Assembly: GCA_963383645.1 (NCBI GenBank)
Contig: OY726560.1
Location: 64,063,058 to 64,127,057 of the forward strand
Length of the DNA: 64,000 bases
Origin: Muscardinus avellanarius
Lineage: Eukaryota; Chordata; Mammalia; Rodentia; Gliridae
Direction: 5' to 3'
The stretch's first letter is position 1; each line of letters begins with the position of its first letter. Both the position numbers and the translations under genes were made by a program. The notes under the pieces are model-generated. The model ran no database searches and had not been told where the DNA came from. It worked only from the letters and a program-made list of their open reading frames with translations. This document shows, one piece after another, positions 55,690-64,000 of the stretch.

Positions 55690-56600
55690 TATGTTGATAA
55701 AGAAGTACAGAAAGTTGAAAAATATCACAGAGAGGTCCAATGCCTTCTGCGCCCAGCCTGCCCCATAGGTACCTATGGCACAATCTCTATACCTGAAATC
55801 CACATTGTTGGGATGTGTTGTATGCCATTTTATCACATGTGTAGGTTCATTTAACTACCTCCATAGTTGAGATACAGAACTCCTCTGTCATCGAGTGTGC
55901 CTCCTTCTGCTGCCGCTTTAGAATCTCACCCCTCATCCTGCTGCCCACGGCACCAGCCCTTGGCCCTGCTGATCTGTTCTCCAGAATGGAATCCTGTAGT
56001 ACATGACTTTTTGAAGTTGATTTTTTTCACCTAGACTAATGCCCTTGAGGTCCCTCCAAGTCATTGTGTAAAGCAATAGTTCATTCATTTTATTGCTGAT
56101 CTTTTTTTTTTTTACCATTTTTAACAGTTCATCTATTATGGGATATTCCAGTTGTTTCCAGTTTTTAATATTATGGATAAAGCTAATGTAAACATTCATG
56201 TGGATATAAATTTTTTATTGATCTGGGATAAATGCCTACAAGTGTGATACCTGGTAAATTTAAGTATTTTTATAAAATTAATTTTCTAAGGTGGCTGAAA
56301 CATTTTACATTCTAACCAGAAATGTATGCAAGCAAAAATTGGCAATTTTGATAAGGTATATTTTATCAACTGCTCTTCCTTTGCCTACTTTCTAATTGAA
56401 TTGTCTGTCTCTTGCTGTTCAGTTTTGAGAGTTCTTTATGTATTCTAGATACTAGTCCTCTGTCAGATATGCGGTCTGCAAACATTTTTGCCCAATCATA
56501 GTTTGCTTTTTTATCTTCTTCCAGGGCCTTAAATGGAAGCAAAAGTTGGTAATTTTGATAAGGTCCATTTTATCAATTGCTCTTTTACTTTTTTTAAGTG
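55690..56600 (-). mobile_element. ancient L1M relic
   Basis: Antisense: 'gaatcctgtagtacatgact', 'caatagttcattcattttat', 'gggatattccagttgtttcc' and 'ttttgagagttctttatgta', then 'actagtcctctgtcagatat'. The order is that of a reverse-complemented L1 ORF2 3' part. A segment around 56,335-56,380 is repeated near 56,535-56,585. Confidence 0.85.
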
Positions 56601-57282
56601 AGTAAGGTTGCTTGCTGCCTGTGTCTCTTCCTTAGGATTCACTGTACCCCAGCCAGCTAGCAAAATGAGAGGCAAATCCTGGAGAAACGCCTATCTTGAC
56701 TGTCCTTGAGTATTTATACAGGGACGGTTCCTGGTTTAAATGAAACCAAATGATGACAGAATAAGGCATCAGACTTTTATGAAGTTCTGTAGTCTTGCTC
56801 ACTCACTTGTGACTTCTTTCTCAGTTGAAAAAGAAGATTGGCTCCATTTTGGTTCTCTTTTTATCTTGAGGTGGGGTTTACTAAAAATATCCCACTGTCT
56901 TTTGTCTCCCAGGATCCCAGCCTCCATGGGAGGACTTCTCTTGGAGGTGAAGGGCTAAGGACTTTCTCCCCTGTGGGCTTCTCCTTTTGTGAAACTCATT
57001 GAGAATTGAAATAGGTGCCCATGACTGGCCCTGGACTCTGAATCTCTGGAGCTGTCTTCACAGAGAGGCCATTTGGAGGAAGGGAGGGAAATTGGGATAT
57101 ATTTTGGAAACATTAGAGCACAGAACACACAGAACCCTGCTGGGCTTCGTGGGCTAGGCTGCCACATCTACCAACAAATGGAACATCAGCTCCATGTCAG
57201 TGTTAGTGCCACAGATGCTGAGACAAGTAAGACCCAGATTGGTCATTCCAGAGACTGGATTTTGTGTGCCTGTGTCAGGGAG
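56601..57282. other. unassigned sequence
   Basis: No gene or repeat recognised. Confidence 0.4.
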
Positions 57283-57447
57283 GGGGTTCTGGGAACTGAA
57301 CCCAGGGGTGTTTTACTTCTGAGCTATACCTCTAGCCCTATTTTATTTTTTGTTTTGAAGCAAGGTCTTGCTAAGGACCCTGGGTCAGCTGAGGCTGTCT
57401 CAGCCTCCCAAGCACTGAGATTATAGGCATATACCACCACGCCTGGC
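57283..57447 (-). mobile_element. B1-dID SINE, internally deleted
   Basis: 'gggaactgaacccaggggtg', 'gagctatacctctagcccta' and 'ttttgaagcaaggtcttgct', then a shortened left arm and head 'ataccaccacgcctggcc'. Confidence 0.9.
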
Positions 57448-58918
57448 CAGAAGTTATATTTTGCACAGGGATGCAGATTTCTCACAGATCTGAGCCCAAT
57501 GCTGTGGTACAGCTCTCCTGTACCACTCTCCTCTTCCTAGGGCCTATTTATTCATACCTGCTTCACAGGAATTCTCCTCAGCTCACAGCTAGACCACGTG
57601 AACCCTGCCCCTTGGAGTGAAGTGTGTGCTGGATAGTGGAATGTGAGGGCTTCCAGTTCTTACCATATCCTCCTATTCACCATTTTTCACCAGCTGAATG
57701 GAAAGGACTGTAGTGCTGGCCCAGAGTGGGGCAAAGTCATGAGACAGAGGAGTCCAGGGCTCTGGCTGACCAGGATCCACTGCAGGAACACCCGCCTGGG
57801 CTTTCCACGGGTGTTGAGACTCAGCCGTGTTGTTCAGCAGTTAGCATACTTTGGACTAGAACACAGGGCACAGAACTGACACATCAGAACTCCCAGTAGA
57901 GAAAGGGCCGCGGAGAAGGTGCCTGATTTCCCTGGGGGCATATTTCGTATTGCATTTCAGGTCCTGTAAGTATTATTTACTTGTACAAATCAGGGTGGTG
58001 CCTTGTTGCTTTTGATGTTTGTGCTCATTCACTAATTTTCCTCCTTTGAAATATCACTTTACACTTATTTAGCTAATAATACTAGCTCTACAAAGCACTA
58101 AAGTCTCATGCTGTCAGATTCCAAATGGCTTATTGCTGTTAGAAACCGCCCCTCCCTTCAGCAAATTCTTCTAGCCTTTTGATAACTTAATTCATATCCT
58201 TTCTGCATATTTATCCAACGAGGCAGCTCTTTAATTCTGGCAAGATCTCCCTCCTTGCCTCCTGGGCTTTGATACTACCAGATGCTAGAGGGAAAACATT
58301 TGCAATATGCCTACAATCTATTTCAATATATAATTCTATCCAACTGAATGTCAGGCATTTCTAAAGAATGCTGTTGGTTGATATAATGTCACTTGCTCAA
58401 GTTAAGGTTTTGATTTTAAATTGCATATTAGAATGTCTTGTGTTACGTTTTGCCCCAAATTTCTAAATCTATCACAGATATCTTCTTCTATCTATCTTGC
58501 TTCCTTAAAAGATTAACCATCAAGGGTGGAATTTAATGTGATATCTTTAAAAAGAAAGAGACAGAAAATATTTTGCTTTTGAAAGGGAATATACCCTCGG
58601 GCAAAAAAAAAGTCTGTCTCTTAACACACGTTAGGAACTGCCAGTTGTCATCTCTGCAGCTTAAGATGGATTAGGATCCCATCACTGGGCATCACATAAA
58701 TTCTCATACTCATAACTTCCCCCTTCACTTGCAGCCACACAATTAGAAAGAACTGTGTCTGGATAAATTAGAATGTGTCAACCCTCTTAGAGTACTAGCA
58801 GTTTCTAGAAACAATTTAGAAAAAAAATTATATAAGTATTTGGCAGGCCTAACCCTTACCCCCTAAGTATTCTAATTTTTTTCTCATTTGGAGTGGAGGT
58901 AGGTGAAGGGGAACATTT
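57448..58918. other. repeat-poor block, 1.5 kb
   Basis: No exon recognised. 58,010-58,460 (TAAT-rich, 'tttagctaataatactagc', 'gataacttaattcatatcc') is a candidate conserved non-coding stretch. Confidence 0.38.
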
Positions 58919-58934
58919 GTGACCATATTATTCT

Positions 58935-59132
58935 TTCTTTTTTCCCCTCTCTTGGGTACTGGAAATATGAACCCAGGGCCATCCACCTAGGAGATGCATC
59001 CCCAGCCTTTTTTTTTTTTTTTTTTTTTGACACAGGATCTCACTAAGTTGTTAAGGCTGGCCTAGAACCTGTGATACTCCTGTCTTAACCTACCAAATAC
59101 TGGAATTACAGGTAAGAGCCACTGCACCAGCT
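58935..59132 (-). mobile_element. B1-dID SINE
   Basis: 'gggtactggaaatatgaacc', 'gagatgcatccccagcc', an internal poly-T run of about 22 bases at the linker, and 'ctcactaagttgttaaggct', with head 'taagagccactgcaccagc'. TSD gtgaccatattattct / gtgaccacattattct at 58,919-58,934 and 59,133-59,148. Confidence 0.94.
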
Positions 59133-59258
59133 GTGACCACATTATTCTAACACAAAGTAAATCTTTTTGCTTGATTAGATTGTCTTAATGAAGATATTTT
59201 AAGGAAACCAGGATGTTAGGTTTTTCCTTTGAGATGATTATTTATAGACTGTAAAATT

Positions 59259-59260
<2 letters not shown>

Positions 59261-59305
<45 letters not shown>

Positions 59306-59497
59306 GCTGGAGATTAAACCCAGGGGCAGTCTACCTCTGAGCTATGCCCCCAGAACCTCTTACTTTTTGTTTTTGAAACAAGGTTTTGCTAGATTGATGA
59401 GAGTCTCACTACTTGCTGAAGCTGTCATCAACCTGTTATCCTCCTGTCTCAGCCTCCCAAGTACTAGGATTACAGGCATGTGCCATCACGCCTGAAT
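59261..59497 (-). mobile_element. B1-dID SINE, 'catcaacc' subtype, (CA)n tail
   Basis: (TG)n 59,262-59,301, 'tgctggagattaaacccagg', 'gatgagagtctcactacttg' and 'gctgtcatcaacctgttatc', with head 'catgtgccatcacgcctg'. TSD taaaattac at 59,252-59,260 and 59,498-59,506. Confidence 0.93.
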
Positions 59498-59506
59498 TAA
59501 AATTAC

Positions 59507-59933
59507 TTTCAATAGAGTTTCTAAAAATTACTAGAGTCTGATATTAGTGATATACTTTTCTTCCAGTTGTAACTGAGAGAGAGAGAGAGAGAAATTACTT
59601 CTTTATCTTTACATTAACTTTGCATTAATTTTTAAATGACCTTGTAGAAAATATTTAATTAAAGTTAACTACATAAAGTTTCTTCCAAAGTTGCAAAATA
59701 TAATTGGCATAAAAATTTTATAACACACAATAGCAAGAGACTTATCATCATGGTAACATACATCATGTGAATAACATTTAGCCACTACTTATTTCAACTA
59801 AATAATCAGTCTTTAAACATAGAATAAATAAATAAACATCAAATAAATACTTTTAGGTTTTCATAAATGGGGGAAATGATCTGCTTCCTGATTTCCATGG
59901 GATGCTTCTAAGAATAAGTAAAATTGTATATGA
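59507..59933. other. AT-rich unassigned sequence
   Basis: It includes a short (GA)7 at 59,577-59,592. No gene or repeat family recognised. Confidence 0.4.
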
Positions 59934-60120
59934 AGCTGGTCATGATGGCACACACTTATAATCCCAGGACTGAGAGGCTGAGACAGGAAGATCTCAGGTT
60001 CAAGGCCCATCTCAGGAACTTATTGAGACCCTGTTTCAAAATAATAAATAAAACACATCTAGCTCAGAAGTAGAATGCCCCCCGGATTCAACCCCCAGTA
60101 CCAAAAGACAAGCAAAAACA
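59934..60120 (+). mobile_element. B1-dID SINE, shortened ID arm
   Basis: 'gctggtcatgatggcacaca' head, 'ttgagaccctgtttcaaaat', linker aataaataaaac, 'tagctcagaagtagaatgcc', ending 'cccccagtaccaaaa'. Confidence 0.92.
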
Positions 60121-60184
60121 ATCAATAGTATCTGAAAGGTGACTTTGACATGGCTAGATGTTCTTGAACGTGGGTACTATTTTA

Positions 60185-60665
60185 ACCATTCATTTGTTCT
60201 TTCATTCATTCCACCAGTAAGTGTTGTCTCTGCCCTCTGGAACTTATGGTCTAATTAGAGGCACACAAAAAATAAGTAAATGGTTAAATATATAACAAAC
60301 TTTTAAGGGGCAATAAATAATTTTACTGAAAAATAAGCATTTTGAGGAGATGGGGAACATCAGGTGGGAGGAGATTGAGACCACGTGGTCATGAGGAGGT
60401 GACATTTGAGCAGAGACTGTGTGACAGGAGGGAGCCAGCCATGTGAAGAACCAGAAGGAGAGTGTGTGAAAGTCCTGGCCTGGGATGAAAGCAGGGAGTC
60501 CTAGGAGCCCAGAGGCCAGGGCTTGGGCACGTGCCAGGTTGGGCGGGCTCGCACAGGGCTCTGGGACCATAGGAATTTGTTCTAAGAGGAATGAGAAGTC
60601 CTTGAAGGCTTCTGAGCAGGGCAGACACCTGTTCTCATCAACATTTTAGAAATATTACTTTGGGT
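60185..60665 (+). mobile_element. ancient mammalian interspersed repeat
   Basis: 'ctgccctctggaacttatgg', 'ggtgacatttgagcagagac', 'gagccagccatgtgaagaac', 'aagtccttgaaggcttctga' and 'gcagggcagacacctg' follow, in order, a widespread placental repeat I know by sequence but not by a secure name. The ~100-codon minus-strand frames here are not genes. Confidence 0.65.
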
Positions 60666-61057
60666 ATGTGCAGAGCTTGAGGCAGGCATTTTAGTTGATA
60701 TTTTTACTTGCCTCAGGTCCTACGGCTTGTAAAAGGTGGAGCCGGCCCTGAGCCCAGCTGTGTTCACTCACGTCCCAGGCTCCAGGCTCCTAACTGCTGT
60801 CCTTCCGCCTGCGCAGGTCTCGGGGAGGGAGGTAGTGCCAGCCACACTTGCCCACAGTGGTCACAGGAGAAGCTCCTGCTGGCTCACAGTCACTGGCTAT
60901 GCAAGGCCTCCTGGACCCAGTGCTCACCGAGGCGCCCTGGAAGGTCTAAGCAGGCCACGGCAGGAGCATCACAGAGGCTCTGGATCAGCCTGACACTGCC
61001 CCCACAGCCTGTACATTGGGGGGGGGGACATAAATGTCTAGTGAAATCTGCAGTTTT
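60666..61057. other. GC-richer unassigned sequence
   Basis: A plus-strand frame of 181 codons starts here (60,708) but runs on into antisense SINE sequence. No domain or splice structure seen. Confidence 0.35.
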
Positions 61058-61070
61058 TCTGATCCGATCT

Positions 61071-61533
61071 TTTTTTGTTTTTATGCTGGGAGTTGAATTC
61101 AGGGGCATTCTACACCCCTGGCCCCATTTTATTCATTATTTATTTATTTATTTAATTTATTTATTTATTGCGGTACTGAGAATGGAATCCAGGGGAATTC
61201 TACCTCCGAGCTACACCCCAGCCCTATTTTTGTTCTTTCATTCTTTATTTTAAAACAGTGTCTCACTGAGTTGCAAAGGACCTCGGTAAGTAGCTGAGGC
61301 TGTCCTTGAACTGCAAATCCTCCTGTCTCATCTTCCCAAATGCTGGGATTATAAGCATGCGCCACTATCACCATACCCGGCTTGCTTGCTTGCTTTTTTT
61401 TTTTTTAAAAAAACAGGGTATTACTAAATTGTGGAGGGCTTTGCTAAATTGCTGAGGCTGGCAGCAAACCTGCGATTCTCCTGTCTCAGCCTCCCAAGGA
61501 CTGGGATTACAAGCGTGCGTCACCATGCCCGGC
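61071..61533 (-). mobile_element. outer B1-dID SINE carrying a nested SINE
   Basis: ID arm at 61,084-61,130 ('gctgggagttgaattcaggg'), then the inner SINE. The outer linker and left arm resume at about 61,395 ('aaacagggtattactaaatt') to head 'gcgtgcgtcaccatgcccgg'. The outer TSD tctgatccgatct / tctgatccagtct is at 61,058-61,070 and 61,534-61,546. Confidence 0.9.
61131..61393 (-). mobile_element. inner nested B1-dID SINE with (TTTA)n tail
   Basis: TTTA-rich tail 61,131-61,170, 'gcggtactgagaatggaatc', 'gagctacaccccagccctat', the linker, 'ctcactgagttgcaaaggac', and a head ending 'catacccggc' followed by (TTGC)n. It splits the outer element, so it is the younger insertion. Confidence 0.9.
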
Positions 61534-61546
61534 TCTGATCCAGTCT

Positions 61547-62049
61547 TCTGCATGGAAATGCCAAGGAACAGCAAGGACAGAACCTTGCTCACATGCCAGG
61601 GGTGTCCCTCTGATCCAAGTGGTGCCCCTCAATGAGAACTTGGCCAGTCATACTCCGAACTTGTCATAGTTCTAAACGTTACCTCTCCTATGGCTGACAC
61701 ACTGCACATGGGCTAGGATTCTTCACCTGTGTGACCATACACCTGCCTTCAGGTATAAGAAAGAGTCAGGGGCTGAAGACTGGAAAACCTTCGCAGCCAC
61801 TGCCTCCCATCCTTCCACCTGACAGATGCCCCCATCCTGGGTGTTGCCTGGTCTTCCCCCAGCACCTCCGGCCCTTAGTAGACTCCAGGTTCATGTCTGT
61901 TTTGAGCCCCAAATTCCTTTGCCTGCAGCATCCACCCCTTGGGCGGGACCCAGGCTTTGCCACAACGAGCTGTTGCCCTTTTCTACACCGCAGTTATTAA
62001 GTGATCCGTGATATTCAAGGTTTCGGTACCAATTTCACTAACATGTACA
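61547..62049. other. GC-richer unassigned sequence
   Basis: No exon, CpG island or repeat recognised. Confidence 0.35.
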
Positions 62050-62162
62050 GGGAAGGAAGAAGAAGCAGGGAGCATCAAGTGCTATGTGCATGTATGTTTG
62101 TTTCACTTTGAATCTCACTATGATGTATAATTACAATGCATGAATAACAGTGTAAAAAAAAA
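62050..62162 (+). mobile_element. short rodent L1 3' end with poly-A
   Basis: 'ttgaatctcactatgatgta', 'taattacaatgcatgaataa' and a terminal A-run are the sense version of the L1 tail at 52,350-52,400. Heavily 5'-truncated. The left boundary is approximate. Confidence 0.75.
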
Positions 62163-62404
62163 AGATCTGGGATGCTTCACCATGCTCCCCAGACCCCTCC
62201 CTCAAGGGCTTCGCACCTGTAGCTCCCCTGGACCGGAGCGGTCCTCGTGCCCTTTATCTAGTCCACCTGCTGCTGCTCCCTGATCCAGTGCCTTTTTTGG
62301 CAGCCCCTGTTGAGCGTTTTCTTCACAGCAGGGTTCGTGTTACACGGCCATGTCTGCGCACCCTTCTCCCTATGGGAGACACACCGTGAAAGGCACACAC
62401 GGCA
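62163..62404. other. unassigned sequence
   Basis: No gene or repeat recognised. Confidence 0.35.
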
Positions 62405-62465
62405 GCGGTCATTTTCCTAGTCCCTAGCACGGTGCCTTCTTCTCAATAGATACTTGTTGAATGAC
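62405..62465 (+). mobile_element. L2-type LINE 3' end
   Basis: 'agtccctagcacggtgcctt' followed by 'caatagatacttgttgaatg' is the characteristic L2 terminus. Confidence 0.6.
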
Positions 62466-62562
62466 AGTGCCCATCAGACCAGGCCCCTCTCCCTGGGGAA
62501 ATACTAACAGACCCGACAGTGCTATGATGGAGTCTCTAGGGCTCTGCAGTTGGTGGGGAGAG

Positions 62563-62656
62563 GCGGTGCGTGTGTGCGTGTGTGCGTGTGTGCGTGTGTG
62601 TGTGTGCGTGTGTGTGCGTGTGTGTGCGTGTGTGTGTATGTGTGTGTGTGTGTGTA
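62563..62656. repeat. (TG)n/(TGCG) imperfect microsatellite
   Basis: GTGTGTGCG units interspersed with pure TG, about 90 bases. The alternating purine-pyrimidine with CG steps is favourable for Z-DNA. Cys/Val-rich frames here are artefacts. Confidence 0.95.
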
Positions 62657-62894
62657 GCTCATCTCTGGAGCTATGATCTAAAGGCTGTCATGAGAGGCTG
62701 GGGGTCAGGAGCCAGGCATGGGCATGCTGAGGGACTGGGCCTTGTGGCGAAGGTGGCCTCGGGAGTGGGCACAGCGGAGCCCTCTCCTCCTGCCTGCAGC
62801 CCTCCCCGGACACTTCAGACCAGCCCTCTGGTCTCGGGAGAGACTTTGGCTTCAGACATTTGCACCTTAGCGCAACTCTCAGGCCCCTTTAGTG

Positions 62895-63335
62895 GGTTAG
62901 TATTCATTTTCGATGGCTGCTGTAACAAACTGTTACAAATGTAGTGGTGACAGCAGCAGTTGTATAGGGCAGAGGGCCCAGGCAGTGTCAGCAGGGCTGG
63001 GCGCCTTTCTGGAGACTCTGGGAGAGTTCTCCTGTCCTTGTCTTTTTAGCTGCTAGAAGCTGCTGCCTTTTTCAGTTCATGGCCCCTCCCTCCACATTCA
63101 GAGCCAGCGAGGACCCAGCCCTCTAAAGCCCACCTCCCCACACCATAGCTTGCAAAGGGCCTCAAATGCCAAGCACCATGTGTTGTTATTGGCTCCACCT
63201 GCATAATCCAGGCTCAGAATCTCAGCTCCATCTCTGCAAAGTCCATTTTGCCACATAAAGCAGCATATTCGCAGGTGCCATGCAGCAGAGCGTGAACACC
63301 ACTAGAAGCCATTGTTCTGCCTCCCATAGGGCTCC
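62895..63335 (+). mobile_element. ancient mammalian interspersed repeat (name uncertain)
   Basis: 'gctgctgtaacaaactgtta', 'gtgtcagcagggctgggcgc', 'ttctggagactctgggagag' and 'tttttagctgctagaagctg' follow the order of a common old placental repeat, as do 'cataatccaggctcagaatc' and 'ccattgttctgcctcccat'. A 45-base gap is visible near 63,125-63,170. Confidence 0.6.
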
Positions 63336-63526
63336 TTGGCCTTAAGAATTCAATCCGTGAACTGTTGGCATATAGATTCAAAAACAACTTTTAAAGACAT
63401 CTTTGAGACTGTCAAGGATATTTTAACGTGGGTATTCAGCTGATACAAAGGGCTGACTGCTGATATTGTTAGGTATGAAGATACTGAATGCTATTCTAGA
63501 GTTGAAGTCCTTAATCCTTTTGATTA

Positions 63527-63712
63527 ATCCAGGGGTGGTGGCACATGCCTTTAATCTCAGTACTTGGAGGCTGAGACAGGAGGATCACAGGTTCCAGGTC
63601 AGTCTCAACAACTTAGCAAGACCCTGTTTCAAACTAAAAAATAAAAGGGCTAGGAATGTAGCTTGGAGGTAGACTGCTCCTGTGTTCAATCCTCAGTACC
63701 CACCCGCCAAAA
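63527..63712 (+). mobile_element. B1-dID SINE
   Basis: 'ccaggggtggtggcacatgc' head, left arm 'caacaacttagcaagaccct', linker aactaaaaaataaaa, ID arm 'aggaatgtagcttggaggta', ending cctcagtaccc. Confidence 0.93.
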
Positions 63713-63909
63713 ACAGAGGGAAGTTTCATGAGAGAGTTTTCTTGGGAAGAACAATTAGAGAACAATGGGATGAATAAAATTAAGATATATAGGAAACTGG
63801 ACTTAAATGAACAGGGAAAGAGCAAAGAAGTATAGGGATTCATCGCTGGATATTGGATTCAAAAAAGAGCAATGCAAAGAAAAATGTATAATACACCCCT
63901 CCATATCAC
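63713..63909. other. unassigned sequence
   Basis: Purine-rich; nothing recognised. Confidence 0.35.
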
Positions 63910-64000
63910 TAGAGTCCAGGCACTGACTTCTCAGATAATCCAGTGCGGCAGGCGTTATAGCCTACAGTTTACAAACAATGAACAGGAGGGTCAGAGAGGT
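63910..64000 (-). mobile_element. MIR relic running off the window
   Basis: 'gcggcaggcgttatagccta' then 'cagtttacaaacaatgaaca' and 'agggtcagagaggt' fit the antisense MIR order (…attttacagatgaggaaactgaggctcagagaggt…). It continues past the window edge. Confidence 0.6.

Noticed and set aside
60708..61253. 181-codon plus-strand frame, longest in the window
   Set aside because: The second half runs through antisense SINE sequence; the first half has no recognised domain and overlaps an equally open frame in another phase.
62461..62944. Cys/Val-rich frames
   Set aside because: Products of the (TG)n/(TGCG) tract.

Overview
This is a 64 kb window of mammalian nuclear DNA. It is AT-rich and intergenic or deep-intronic in character. 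It contains no intact protein-coding gene that I can recognise. The repeat content points to a squirrel-related rodent (Sciuridae, Aplodontiidae or possibly Gliridae). Throughout the window are composite SINEs made of a B1-like (7SL-derived) left arm, an A-rich linker and an ID-like (tRNA-derived) right arm. This is the architecture known as B1-dID. Stand-alone ID elements and 5'-truncated rodent L1 3' ends are also present. I see no B2, B4 or mouse/rat MaLR-type signatures. The species is inferred from repeats only.

Layout. 0.4-1.0 kb: a decayed, probably retroposed kinase of the sperm-motility-kinase (Smok/MARK-like) type, ending at a (CA)n tract. 1-10 kb: ancient DNA-transposon and MIR remnants, an L1 3' end with clean target-site duplications, several SINEs and a long L1M relic. 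10-14 kb: the longest repeat-poor block, a candidate for conserved non-coding sequence. 14-31 kb: dense SINEs, a probable twin-primed (internally inverted) L1, an L1M relic carrying MER5A and SINE neighbours, and many microsatellites. 31-35 kb: repeat-poor sequence with homeodomain-like AT motifs, then SINEs. 36-37 kb: four SINE insertions in a row. 37-52 kb: sparse repeats and long unassigned unique sequence. 52-57 kb: an L1 3' end, a local direct duplication carrying two MER2-like elements, and two L1M relics. 57-64 kb: SINEs (one nested in another) and ancient mammalian repeats.

Functionally, nothing here looks like an operon, gene cluster or encoded system. The most informative content is retrotransposition history: TSD-bounded insertions, a 40-bp remnant of a SINE tail, a recombinant multi-unit SINE, diagnostic SINE subfamilies, and SINE tails that have grown into microsatellites. 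Several repeat-free blocks could be enhancers of a neighbouring gene, but only cross-species alignment can show that. No novel protein system was found.
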